Below, piece by piece: positions 54,910-64,000 of a DNA stretch of 64,000 bases. The first letter of the stretch is position 1. Every line of letters starts with the position of its first letter. The notes below the pieces were generated by a model. That model worked only from the letters and a program-made list of their open reading frames with translations. It did not search any database and was not told the origin of the DNA. Position numbers and translations under genes: made by a program. This DNA comes from Orobanche coerulescens (taxonomy: Eukaryota > Streptophyta > Magnoliopsida > Lamiales > Orobanchaceae). Location: assembly GCA_033398695.1 (NCBI GenBank), contig CM065815.1, positions 146,737,001 through 146,801,000 on the forward strand, in the 5' to 3' direction.

Positions 54910-55091
54910 AAATCCTGTTCCCGAAGAAGCAGTTGATAAAAATAAATCCTACTCTGAAGAAGTAGTCGATCAATTATTTAAATCCTGCTCTTGAAGAATC
55001 AGTTGAAAGAAATAAATCCTACTCTGAAAAAGTAGTTGATCAATGATTCAAATCCTACTCTGGAAAGAAGAAGCAGTTGATAGAAATAATA
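54910..55091 (+). repeat. minisatellite 2: alternating 34/36-bp units
   Basis: Units start AAATCCT(G/A)(T/C)(T/C)CT at 54910, 54944, 54980, 55014 and 55050. Odd units end GTTGA(T/A)A.AAAT and even units end CGATCAATTATT or GTTGATCAATGATT, so the true repeat is a 70-bp dimer. Confidence 0.85.
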
Positions 55092-55586
55092 TCCGATCTC
55101 CATGATTATTAAACGCAAATGGAGAAAATTGAGCAAATGATACCAGAAGTTATAATCGATCAAATTAAAGAAAATCCCATGTGGGATCATCTAACAAGTG
55201 ATATGAAAAACTATCACCAAAAAAAATAATTGCTCAATAAATCTCATGTTGATTATATCTCATGGTGAGATCGTATGAAATCATATTGATATGACAATGC
55301 TCATGGAAAATCATATGTCACATATTCGTGAGAATAGTGTATTTGCATAAAGGCAAAAGGTGATCATATTATTGCTCTCGAAGAAGCACAAAGTAGTCGA
55401 AGTAAAAAACTATTGAAACTAGCCAAAAGGGTAATAAACACTCGACAATATGCGAAAAGGAAAATACATATGAAACCCATAAATGGGTACGTCTCGAGAG
55501 TATAAAACTCCGTAACTCTGCCACCCCCTGGCATTAGGGTTCATAATGAAAGATCTAAAGGATCTAAACTTCTTTTTCGTTTGGCG
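55092..55586 (+). other. decayed copia interior, no coding seen
   Basis: About 500 bp without a convincing frame; a few phrases (GGGATCATCTAACAAGTGATAT) look like former coding sequence. Confidence 0.4.
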
Positions 55587-56161
55587 TCAATAAGTTTTTG
55601 GCTGATGGGCTTTGACTTTCAAATTCTTAACTGTAATATATGCTTGAAACTTTATAAGTAGATCAGCAACTGTGTCAGCACATATAAGAATATCTCTTGA
55701 TAGCTGAGAGATAATCTTGTGGTCTACTCCTTGATCCATAAAGGCAAGCAAATTGCTGAAGAAATTATTAATATTCAACAAACCTATAGGTTTGGTATGG
55801 AAGTCCCGCTCCGCCCATGACGTGATATTGAATATCTCATTGAGTGTGCCATAGCCACCTGGAATAAAATAAAGGCATCACTATTATTCACCATATACAT
55901 CAAACTATCATGCACAGACTGTGCTTGAAGCATCAACCCAGTTGAACCTCTTATACCACTGGTTCTAACTGTGGGAAAGTGTAAGGCACTTGTTACTCTT
56001 ATTTTCTCATTTTGTGCAGCCTCTAAAAGGCTACCCAAAAATCTATGATTACTCACACCATACAATATATCGATTGTGTGTTTTCCTAATTCTTTACGAA
56101 TTGATACGACATATCTATATGCTGGATATGACCTATCAGTTTGGATCCACCTAAAATACAT
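55587..56161 (-). pseudogene. LOG-like (lysine decarboxylase-family) pseudogene
   Basis: Two minus-strand frames (55784-56161 and 55587-55781) resemble the LOG family, enzymes that release active cytokinin from its riboside monophosphate in the cytosol. The N-terminal frame has IRKELGKHTIDILYG, LLEAAQNEKI, SGIRG and NNSDAFI. The family signature PGGYGTLNE reads in a third frame at 55862-55836, followed by TSWAERDFHTKPIGLLNI; the last part resumes in the second frame. So there is a frameshift between DAFI and PGG and another near 55783. The YGGGS nucleotide loop is changed to YGVSNH. No introns are apparent. It lies antisense inside the decayed copia. Family identity is good; function is lost. 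Confidence 0.72.
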
Positions 56162-56186
56162 ATGGTTTTAATCGGATGAGATCTGT

Positions 56187-56561
56187 ATGAGGATTCTGAG
56201 AACTCCATCTCTCTACACTAGATTTTCAAGTACTTTTATGAGATATACAATTTCTGATTTGTGGATCCCAAATTTAAAGAACAAACTCCTTACTAGAAGA
56301 CAAATGACTTCACTATTTTCATTGAAAAATGAGCAGCATATAAGTCACTGCTTTTACTACTTTCTTTTTGACAAAACTGCAGAAGAAAACGAAAGATATG
56401 ATATTATATTTTTCAATGGAAATGACGTTATATATCGGCGGCTGATAAATTTAAATATTGGAGAACAATATTATAAACTTGCATTATTTCGCTATTTACC
56501 TTATACCAACTTTGACAGAATGGACTTACAAACTGGATCTTTTGAGACTAATTTTTCATGA
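56187..56561 (+). other. unrecognised 124-codon open frame
   Basis: MRILRTPSLYTRFSSTF... is open for 124 codons between two antisense pseudogene segments. It is rich in Tyr, Phe and Asn, with no motif I can name. In this AT-rich stretch it may be chance. Confidence 0.2.
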
Positions 56562-56886
56562 CTCTAGTTCATCCTTAAATTGTGTCCACAGAGCCAATAA
56601 TTCACGATGAACGTATCCACTGGGATGTGTATCAAGAATCTGTTGGATATCGTGATCCATAGATTCCTTACTCAATCCATTCTTGATAAATGCGATTTTG
56701 TCTTCTCGATTTTTGGATACAAACCCCACAAATTTGCATTGTGTCACATGTCCACCGAGCATATTTATAGCATCCACCTAATCTTTTTGCTCTTCGTTTC
56801 TTTGCAAAATTACTCCTACCTGTACCTAGCATGTACATAAATGAATTTGAAAATTCGCCAGATAATCGAACTTGTGCTTCGATCAA
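56556..56886 (-). pseudogene. unrecognised antisense coding-like fragment
   Basis: Two overlapping minus frames (56668-56886 and 56556-56777) read like one protein with a frameshift: EAQVRLSGEFSNSFMYMLG and a basic KKRRAKRLG, then HVTQCKFVGFVSKNRED and ending ALWTQFKDELES. No family recognised. Its strand and position suggest it was captured with the LOG-like fragment or belongs to another unseen element. Confidence 0.3.
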
Positions 56887-57237
56887 CCATCGAATATCTT
56901 TCGAGTCGAGCTCGATAAATTCTTTTTATGATATTCACGGGTAATATTTGCGAAGACTAGAAAGCATCGAATCCATTATGATAATCAGACCCTCGATATG
57001 GGTGATTGTAAATACAATGCTAATCTATTTATAGATTGAAATTATGCGTATGAGGTTTGACTCCGCGATTGAATAATTCATATCCCGAAGCATATGAACT
57101 ACGGTTCTATATTTGAATAATAAACATAATATGACATGTGGGAGCGGTGACTCCATGTTGATAATGATGTGCAATAATGGCACCGAAAGATGATGTGATA
57201 TGTCGGTAAAATATCTATATGATGATATAGACACATC
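56887..57237. other. AT-rich region without visible features
   Basis: No open frame or repeat that I can support. Confidence 0.4.
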
Positions 57238-57486
57238 ATGTCTTCAAATATTTGTTCTCAATTAATATCAATACTAGCCAATGTTGGGAATGAATTCCTA
57301 ATAAATTTGGAATATATTAAGGGAGAGTATGGGCCCACTCCCTCTATATGTGAACTACTAGATATTATGGATCCACTAGATAGTCACATGTGTATATGGC
57401 TCGTAATCGGAAATTTACGAGATGATTTGCTCATGGTTGGAGCATATATTCCATATCAGATTAAGCTAGTAATATATCCCAAATAA
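57238..57486 (+). pseudogene. possible copia integrase trace
   Basis: An 82-codon frame with YGPTPSICELLDIMD and DSHMCIWLVIGNLRD weakly recalls the copia integrase segment around CGP...V.ID.S...H. Catalytic residues cannot be matched with confidence. Position inside the decayed copia fits. Confidence 0.3.
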
Positions 57487-58162
57487 ACTTGAACAGATCC
57501 CAGAAAGGATCAAGATATGCGCATACAAGTAGGATATTAATTGGCATACTATTCGAAGTCCTCCTGCCAATATCGAGAACATAATATATAAACCCCCATG
57601 ACTGAAGATGAATACTGAGGTACTGGCATATGAGTTTGGTGCTCAAGAAATCCCTTAGCATGAGGGGGAGCATTAGTAGTTGGAAATATGTGAAATGCAT
57701 CACACTATATCCTCACAACTATATAAACTTGAAGTTCAAAGATGCATGATAAATTATTAATCTTTGGTACCAACTACAACTGCTTTGATAAATACATAAT
57801 AATATCCCGAATATAAATCAAAGTAAATGATAAAAGGAGGCATGTACTTTTGAAGTATATAGACATAACTATAAAGGAAGATAATGAGATATCTCGGCAA
57901 GTTATGTTGCTACAGGAAATAAATGTTGAAATTGTCGACACAATATAGCGCTATAAATGAAATGAGGATATTGAAATCCATGATTGTGGAATATGGATAT
58001 TTGAAATGAGGATATTGAAATCCATCGAAATTGAAATATATGCCCTTATAATAAAATGAATCATATGGGTTTACTGAAAGTAACTCCTGAAGAGCTTTTA
58101 AACATATTATCACTGTGCATGCAGTCACTCAAAATAAGGTGTTGTGAAAGAGAATTGTATGC
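57487..58162 (+). other. decayed copia interior
   Basis: No continuous frame. A short direct repeat of ATGAGGATATTGAAATCCAT(G/C) occurs at 57960 and 58003, and a purine tract GAGGGGGAGC at 57663. Confidence 0.45.
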
Positions 58163-58930
58163 TGTACTCTTTTCCTTGACTGAGGTTTTATCCCACTGGG
58201 TTTTCCTAGCAAGGTTTTTAACGAGTCAGCTTAATCACAACTAATATGGAATCTCCAAAAGAGATTTGGAATATATTGCAGAGAATATGAGTTCGATATT
58301 ACAAACTGCACTGAAGATGATACTCGTACTAATCCTTGGAGGATTATTGAAATGTCTGAGGCATATTTATAAAATATGCGTTGCACTCTTTTTCCCTTGA
58401 CTGAGGGTTTGTCCCATTGGGTTTTCCTAGCAAGGTTTTTAATGAGGCAACACGAATGGCGTATTAGTATGAATATTGTACTCTTTTTCCTTCGTTAGGA
58501 TTTTTCCCATTGGTTTTTTACTAATAAGGTTTTAACGAGGCATATTCATGGCATAATGAAGAAAATTATAAAGATCAAGATTATTCCTCAAAGATTTGAA
58601 AACATAAGGAGTAGTTGTACTCTTTTTCCTTCGATCAAGTTTTTCCCACTGGGTTTTCTTGACAAGGTTTTAATGAGACAACACGTGGATACTCCAACAA
58701 CGAATGATATACATGTGATTCACTCGGTTTTGTCCACGAGGGTTTACCGAGGCAGCCAAGAATACTCATCTGAACTATCAAGATAAGGGGGAGCAAATTT
58801 ATGAGATTACAGATTACTGAAGTTTTATCTAACAGAGGTTTCCTACTAACGTTATGATGCAATGTGATATGATTGTCACACGCTTCGATACAAAAAGTTT
58901 GAGAGTTTTTCTCCCATTGGGTTTTTCTTC
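58163..58930 (+). repeat. degenerate repeats around CCCACTGGGTTTTCCTAGCAAGGTTTT
   Basis: At least four clear units (58163, 58381, 58477, 58616) of GTACTCTTTTTCCTT..., CCCA(C/T)TGG.TTTT and AAGGTTTT.AA(C/T)GAG.CA, with weaker ones near 58712, 58820 and 58890. Spacing is 95-220 bp. Such repeats are common between pol and the 3' LTR in plant copia elements. Confidence 0.8.
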
Positions 58931-58967
58931 AAAATAGTTCGGCAGATATTTATGTAAATAGTCATTC

Positions 58968-58976
58968 AAGGGGGAG
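58968..58976 (+). other. polypurine tract of the Ale-like copia
   Basis: AAGGGGGAG directly before the LTR start TGTTAAGAAT. Confidence 0.75.
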
Positions 58977-59189
58977 TGTTAAGAATTGTTGAAGTATATC
59001 ACTTCTCGTAATGCGTAATAAGATAATGTATTATAATATGTGAATGACTATTATGCACCTGATGTAATTATGTAATTACGATTGTGCCATATGAAGTTTT
59101 CCTATAAATAGAACTTCAGTTATTAATGAAATATATACTTGAAAATCATTCTCTCTAAATCTTCTCAATAATATCTCGATTTTATAACA
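58977..59189 (+). repeat. 3' LTR of the Ale-like copia (about 213 bp)
   Basis: TGTTAAGAATTG to TTTTATAACA, giving TGTTA...TAACA ends, with TATAAATA near 59104. An alternative right border just before the primer site at 59321 would make it about 340 bp and shared with the next element. Confidence 0.6.
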
Positions 59190-59320
59190 TGCTTTGTTTT
59201 CTTACGCTTGGTTTATACATTTTTTTCTTGGGAATAATATTAAATAATTATTCTTGAGATACCGTATAAATCCTCACAAAAATCTATGTTTATCGTTTTA
59301 ATTATTGTTCTGCATCAAAG

Positions 59321-59333
59321 TGGTACGAGAGCC
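59321..59333 (+). other. primer binding site of a following LTR element
   Basis: TGGTACGAGAGCC differs from the initiator-Met site TGGTATCAGAGCC at two positions. It implies that an LTR ends just upstream, near TGCA (59314) or TGCATCA (59317). Confidence 0.6.
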
Positions 59334-59365
59334 GAAATCTGGGTTTTTTTGGGGATAATCGGCTA

Positions 59366-59478
59366 CCGTTCACCGCTTGATTTAATGTTCACCGCAAGGA
59401 TTACTATTCATCGTTGGGTTTCTGTTCACAACCAGGCTTACTGTTCACCACTGGATTTATTGTTCATCGTCGACGTAT
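59366..59478 (+). repeat. about six short tandem repeats around TGTTCACCGC (19-20 bp)
   Basis: Units such as CCGTTCACCGCTTGATTTAA, TGTTCACCGCAAGGATTAC, TATTCATCGTTGGGTTTC and TGTTCACCACTGGATTTAT follow each other in the leader after the primer site. Confidence 0.75.
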
Positions 59479-59627
59479 ACCGCCCCACCTCTGTGACTAA
59501 TCTTCCCTTTCGGATTTTTTTTTTGTCATCACGGTTGCTGTAAGCATAAAGGAGGTAGCCCTAATACCGACCTATTATTTGTTTGACCTAGCCCATTTAT
59601 TGACCCAAACCCAGTGTACAACCTGCC

Positions 59628-60306
59628 TTTTTTTTTTTGAAAGGAAAACATGACTCTTTTCATTAACAAAGATCGGCCAAAACAACCGAACTTAACCATC
59701 TTGGTACAGCAGCACAACCATAAACAAAAGAGCCAGAAGAAGAAACAGAACTCGCTAAAGTGTGTGCAACTGCATTTCATTCGCGTGGTACAAATGAAAG
59801 CTTACAGGAGGGAAAGTGTCCTCCTAGCAGTGACCGAATATCTTTCAAGATCAGCCCGATTTTGTCCTCACCAGAACCTTGACTGCTATTCACAGCCGCC
59901 ACTGCCTTTTGTGCATCACATTCCACTTCATTGACATGTAGATCAAGGCTCAGCGCAAATTCCAACCCCGCTCGTAGCGCCAATAATTCAACAATAAAAG
60001 GAGGAAAACAACCAACCAAAGCGAGGCGCAACATGCTACAACACTCCCTGAATCATCACGAATCACTGCCCCACAGCCCATGAACGGAACTCCTACCTTA
60101 ATTGATGCATCCGTGTTAAGTTTCAGCTCACCCGGAGATGGACGGCACCATCTCCCCTCTCGAATGATTGGCGCAGCCGGAACAGTGATCGTCATGGCCC
60201 CTGCGCACGACTGATAATCATTAATTATACCTCCTCCCAAAGCAATTACTTCATTGGCTTGAAGAGGAATATTATTAAAAATCCTCTTGTTCCGTGCACA
60301 CCACAT
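59628..60306 (-). pseudogene. 5'-truncated L1-type LINE with terminal RNase H domain
   Basis: Minus frames 59950-60306 and 59777-60034 together show the plant L1 C-terminal RNase H (RVT_3) domain: LKLNTDASIK, GCGAVIRDDSG, ELLALRAGLEFAL and VNEVECDAQKAV, then LSFVPRE. A frameshift lies near 60000 and another near 59777. The T run at 59628-59638 is its poly(A) tail on the plus strand. The RT and endonuclease are missing through 5' truncation. It lies between the copia-type leader and the gypsy gag. Confidence 0.88.
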
Positions 60307-60639
60307 GCCTTTTATTTTGTCTGTTTACCTATCACTTTTATTATTAAACATTATTAGTGGTCCAAAAAAAGAGAAAGTAGTTTGAAATAGATTTTCTTTT
60401 TTAAATTTTAGGATCATTATTCATATTATTAAGATATTTAATTTGTGGTCTTAGTAGTTAATTGTCTTAGTTATTCGTGTGGATCTATTTCTTAGTTGCT
60501 TAATTATTCCATATTATTTGCATATTATTTGTCACACTTATTATACTTTCTTGAGATTAGTGATATTATATGTTGTCGAGTAATAATTTAGTTGCTTAAT
60601 TAATTTCCATCATATCTCAGTTTTACATTTAGGTACATC
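60307..60639 (+). other. AT-rich leader upstream of the gypsy gag
   Basis: No genes; TTAGTTGCTTAATTA is repeated at 60492 and 60588. Probably the 5' untranslated part of the gypsy element that follows. Confidence 0.45.
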
Positions 60640-62195
60640 ATGGTAGAAACACGTAGCGGCACTAGCACTAGCACTGCCACTGCACCACTTAAGGAGCCGA
60701 CTTTGGATCAGCTTATACGGAGTATTCAGAATCTTAGTAAGGATGTGGACACTAGGTTTGGTGAGATCGATACATGAGAGGGTAGACGCTTTAGAGGTTC
60801 GAGAGCCTGTTGTGAATGAGGATGATAGAGAGGAAGAGGTAGTCGGTCAACCTCGACGTCAGGAACGGGATGGAGCCAACAGTATCCCAATGGGAAGACG
60901 TGGTGGAGGACCTAGAGTGGACCAGTATGATTATGAGGAGTCTAGGGATGAGGGTGTCCGTAATTATAGGGACCATAAGAGGTATGACCAAAGGCGACAC
61001 AATGTGTCGAAGATTAAGGTAGATGCCCTAGAGTTCGATGTGAGATTGATCCTGGTGCATTCTCTGACTAGCCAACATGGAGAAGTTCTTTGATTGGCAT
61101 GAGATGGGTGATGGGCATAAGGTTAGGTTTGCCAAGATGAAGATTTTAAACCAAGGTAACATCTTATAGAGTAGTGTTGAGAGAGATCTAAAGCGCGTGG
61201 GAGAGCCGCCTATTAGGCACTAGCTGAGATGAAGACGCGTTTGTCTCGATACTATTTACTAGGGGGCATAAAGATAGGTTGATGGAGCAGTTTGATGACC
61301 TCTAGCAGGGTACCATGCCTGTTGCTGAGTATATCAGCAAATTTATGGAGTTTGTCCAGAAATGTGATCTTAAGGAGGAGGCTCGCATGACTCTCGTTAA
61401 GTTTTGCAATAAGCTGCAACAGGAACTTAAGCAGCATGTGCTCATTAATCAGATGGAAACCCTTAGAAGATATTTTATAGGTTGTACTAGAGCATGCATC
61501 TCGATTGATGAACTACTCCCAATGGAGGAGTTTTTAATATCTGAGTTAGCCATTTAGTCGAGCAGTACCCCGGAGTTGTACAGTCTCTGCCTCTTAGGGG
61601 ACTTCTTGAGCTAGTAACACTATGAGTGCCACCACTAGATAGTCCGTAGGTTCTTCTGCCATGAAGTGTTTTTACTGTCATGAGCTAGGGCATAGGTCAT
61701 TTGAGTGCGTGAAAAGAAGAGTATGAACCTAACTGGTGGAGTTATAGAGGGAGAGGTAGAGGACCACATCCCCATAGATGAGGAGCTGTATAGTACACAT
61801 GACCCGTTGGATGATGAGGCTGAGCGGAGTCTGCAATAGGTAGATCATCAGTTGAGTGTCATGCGATGCATATGTATACTCACGTGAGGGAGGACGATTG
61901 GAAAAAAACCTCTATATTCCATATCTTCAGTAGAGTTGGAGGAGTGTCTTGTAAGGTCATTATTGATGGGGGAGTTGTCTGAATGTGGTGGCTGATATTG
62001 CAGTTGCACGGTTGAAGCTAAAGATCGAGCCATATCCACATTCCTATAGTGTCGCTTGGGTCAACAAGACATCTATTCCTACGACTCATAGATGTCTTGT
62101 AACAATCCACCTTGAGGGTTACGAGGAGAGTATATGGTGTGATGTGCTTCCCATGGATGTCGCTCATATTCTCTTAGGGCGACCTTGGCGAAATG
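60640..62195 (+). pseudogene. Ty3/gypsy gag and protease, broken and truncated
   Basis: It starts MVETRSGTSTSTATAPL. The capsid part shows MPVAEYISKFMEFVQKCDL (61315-61371). A CX2CX4HX4C knuckle, CFYCHELGHRSFEC, lies at 61667-61708. The retropepsin follows, with the active site reading IIDGG where DSG is usual (about 61957-61971) and the end WCDVLPMDVAHILLGRPW (62133-62186). Many stops and frameshifts separate these parts. It breaks off after LGRPW where a new LTR begins at 62196, so RT, RNase H and integrase are absent from this side. The protease style (WCDV.PMD.. LLGRPW) is that of gypsy chromovirus-type elements. Confidence 0.85.
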
Positions 62196-63664
62196 TGTTA
62201 GGGTTGTATACTGCAAAGCATACTTTATGCTTGTATTACCTTATTTTCATGTAACTACTTATGAGAAGATTAATTACGTTTAATCACATATTTTGCATAT
62301 TTATTCACGTTACGATTATGCAAATGAAATATCTAATTATTTTATATTGTAGATAATGTGGTGTGTTGGAGTCACACGGAAGATCACATTATCAGTGCCT
62401 TATAAAATACACAATCTATATAATTATTAGACAAATTATATGAAAGATTGTAGTGTATGCTTGAGATTAGTTGGTCTTGACTATTAGCATACATTAGCGT
62501 ATTTGCATACGTTGAACAAGATAGAAGTGAGATAGTGTCTTTTGTACTGACGGTAAGAAGAACGTAAATCTCAGATAATTATTATTTCTTAATTCTAAGT
62601 ATATAATATTTAATTGTGTATTTAAAATACTTATTGCTTTGATTTACCATGAGTGAGGGTCAAAATGATCGACTCAATAAGCTTCGTATCTTGGGCAATA
62701 ATATTATTTATATGAGAGTTATTAATATTACTAGAAATCGTGTCTCGACTCGTGCGGGTTGATGATGTCCCTTTGAGGAACTCGATAATGATTATTATAT
62801 TAAACCCTGCAGGTGGATTTAATTCCGATATAATAATAAGATTCGAGTGGTACTACTCTTGGATAAGATATTAATTAATTAAAGCTGTCAGTAGCTTATA
62901 ATTAATTAATGAATATTCGATATCTTAAACACGAGAAATAATATAAATAAGAAGCTCGATTTCATAAATTGGAATTTAGGTTGGAAGTGCAATATTAATT
63001 CTTTAGTGGATTGAATTGATATTAATAGACTCAATATATTGGGAAAGGTCCTAATATGGAAATTTAGGGTCTATTAGGAGTCCTTCCCTAATCCTTCTTA
63101 AGATCCATAGTAGTAGTCCAAGAGCCTATACATAAGATACATAGGGGTTCGGCCGTGATGATGATCTTGAGCTTGTGAGATTGATTTTTCTTCTAGTGTT
63201 TAATTGTAGATCTAAACTTGTCTTTGATTCTATAATTTAGATAACACATCAATTTGCTAAGAGTGTTCATAAAATTAGAAAGCAAGGAAAAATCGAGTGA
63301 CCACAAACAAGCATATTTCGCCGAACCATGTTGTGTCCAAGCAAGATCCGGTAGCTCGTTGCCCACAAAACGTCCGGGTTAAGGTGGATCATACTCTAGA
63401 AGGTCTAAAGGTAGAAATACAAGGAGATCAAGACGAAAGCAACCACTATGCTTCAAAGGTAATATCCTATGATCTTTTAGATCTAGATTAGGGTATTCAG
63501 TTACCAACATATTTATTTAATAAATAATAAATAATATTTAAATTACTTGTTAATCTAGTAGTTAATTAATTAGCATGCATAAATAGATATTGTGCTCGTG
63601 GATGCGTAAAACGTGTTTATCAATCTTTCACCAACTTCGCTTCCGCTGCGTTTTATTTCCAATA
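62196..63664 (+). repeat. copia 5' LTR inserted in the gypsy protease (about 1.47 kb)
   Basis: Begins TGTTAGGGTTGTATACTG at the exact point where the gypsy frame is lost, and ends TTTCCAATA before a primer site. Size and structure fit SIRE/Angela-type copia. The partner LTR lies beyond the window. The 64-codon frame at 63297-63491 is inside the LTR and has no recognisable domain. Confidence 0.75.
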
Positions 63665-63666
63665 AT

Positions 63667-63679
63667 TGGTATCGGAGCC
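63667..63679 (+). other. primer binding site of the rightmost copia
   Basis: TGGTATCGGAGCC, two bases after the LTR end; initiator-Met type with one mismatch. The spacing and ATTGGTATCGGAG context match the TR-GAG primer site at 12381. Confidence 0.75.
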
Positions 63680-64000
63680 AGTTTTTAGGCTTTTGCTATT
63701 TTAATTAATTCTGGTGATTAATTGATAGCAATTTAAATATTCATCTAATTTGATGTTGGAATATTTTGATAGATGTGTTCTTGCAGGGAATATGATCCAA
63801 TTATCATGTTTTATGTGAATGGTTTATTTATTTATTTTTATGCAATTTTTTGTTTGGCCCGGTTTGAGGCATGTAATGGTTTTTACTGTGAGAAAATCCG
63901 CGGGTAGATCTCGGATTTTTATTTTTTCGTGTAATCTTTCTGTAAAATCGATGTATTTTATTTTCTATAAAATTGTAATCGAATTCGGAAAAGATGGAAT
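63680..64000 (+). other. leader of the rightmost copia, cut by the window end
   Basis: AT-rich untranslated sequence after the primer site; no start of gag is seen before the window ends. Confidence 0.55.

Larger units (their letters stand above)
54450..59189 (+). mobile_element. decayed Ale-like copia element carrying two minisatellites and an antisense LOG pseudogene
   Basis: No 5' LTR is seen, but the parts follow copia order: repeat-rich leader (54615-55091), faint integrase traces (57238-57486), the repeated PPT-proximal region with CCCACTGGGTTTTCCTAGCA (58163-58930), polypurine tract AAGGGGGAG (58968-58976) and a short LTR (58977-59189). Coding is almost erased. The leader repeats resemble, inverted, the repeats in the remnant at 46780-47000. 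Lineage assignment is from remembered features of plant Ale-type copia and is tentative. Confidence 0.55.

Noticed and set aside
54615..55091. Repeat arrays considered as CRISPR-like
   Set aside because: Repeats are contiguous or imperfect minisatellites without unique spacers, in a plant nuclear context.
63297..63491. 64-codon frame with KVDHTLEGLKVEIQ
   Set aside because: Lies inside the rightmost copia LTR; no recognisable domain and no support for translation.

Overview
This is nuclear DNA from a flowering plant, almost certainly a eudicot. It is AT-rich and retrotransposon-dense, host genes have spliceosomal introns with GT-AG borders, and there are Ty1/copia, Ty3/gypsy (including a chromodomain integrase end), RTE and L1 LINE, Stowaway and hAT-type elements, plus two ordinary plant genes (a jacalin lectin and ribosomal protein eL28). 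An asterid is plausible but I cannot fix the genus. There is no bacterial, viral or CRISPR content.

Layout. 1-2897: 3' end of a Tekay/Del-like gypsy element with a 2.2-kb LTR, inserted in a decayed plus-strand copia element (2898-5032). 5134-39512: a minus-strand tandem copia array made of five LTRs alternating with four internal regions (A to D). One 5-bp target duplication (GTAGT) flanks the whole array, so a single insertion grew by LTR-LTR recombination. A gag-only (TR-GAG) element sits at the identical nucleotide, with the identical imperfect target duplication, in LTR2 and LTR3. A non-autonomous Athila-like element with a perfect CAAAC duplication interrupts internal region B.

39518-42860: a jacalin-related lectin gene (40156-40817), then a copia 5' end (LTR, primer site, start of gag) fused within a 14-bp microhomology to a copy of the lectin 3' exon. 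42860-46600: mostly unrecognised intergenic DNA, with possible dead exons, a tandem duplication and an RTE LINE tail. 46780-50458: remains of an Ale-like copia leader and LTR ending about 75 bp upstream of the telo-box of a complete eL28 ribosomal protein gene, whose intron 2 holds a second RTE LINE tail. 50700-54440: a duplicated host segment whose second copy is split by a 2.9-kb hAT-type element that itself carries two MITEs and a gypsy LTR remnant.

54450-59189: a decayed Ale-like copia with unusual minisatellites and, in antisense, a broken LOG-like (cytokinin-activating phosphoribohydrolase family) pseudogene. 59190-64000: a primer site and leader with repeats, an L1 LINE tail, a gypsy gag-protease remnant, and the 5' LTR of a copia element running off the window.

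Only eL28, and probably the lectin, look like working host genes. The most unusual features are the tandem array with a traceable crossover inside its integrase region, and two different palindromic motif clusters that recur in the U3 regions of unrelated LTR retrotransposons, just upstream of their TATA boxes.
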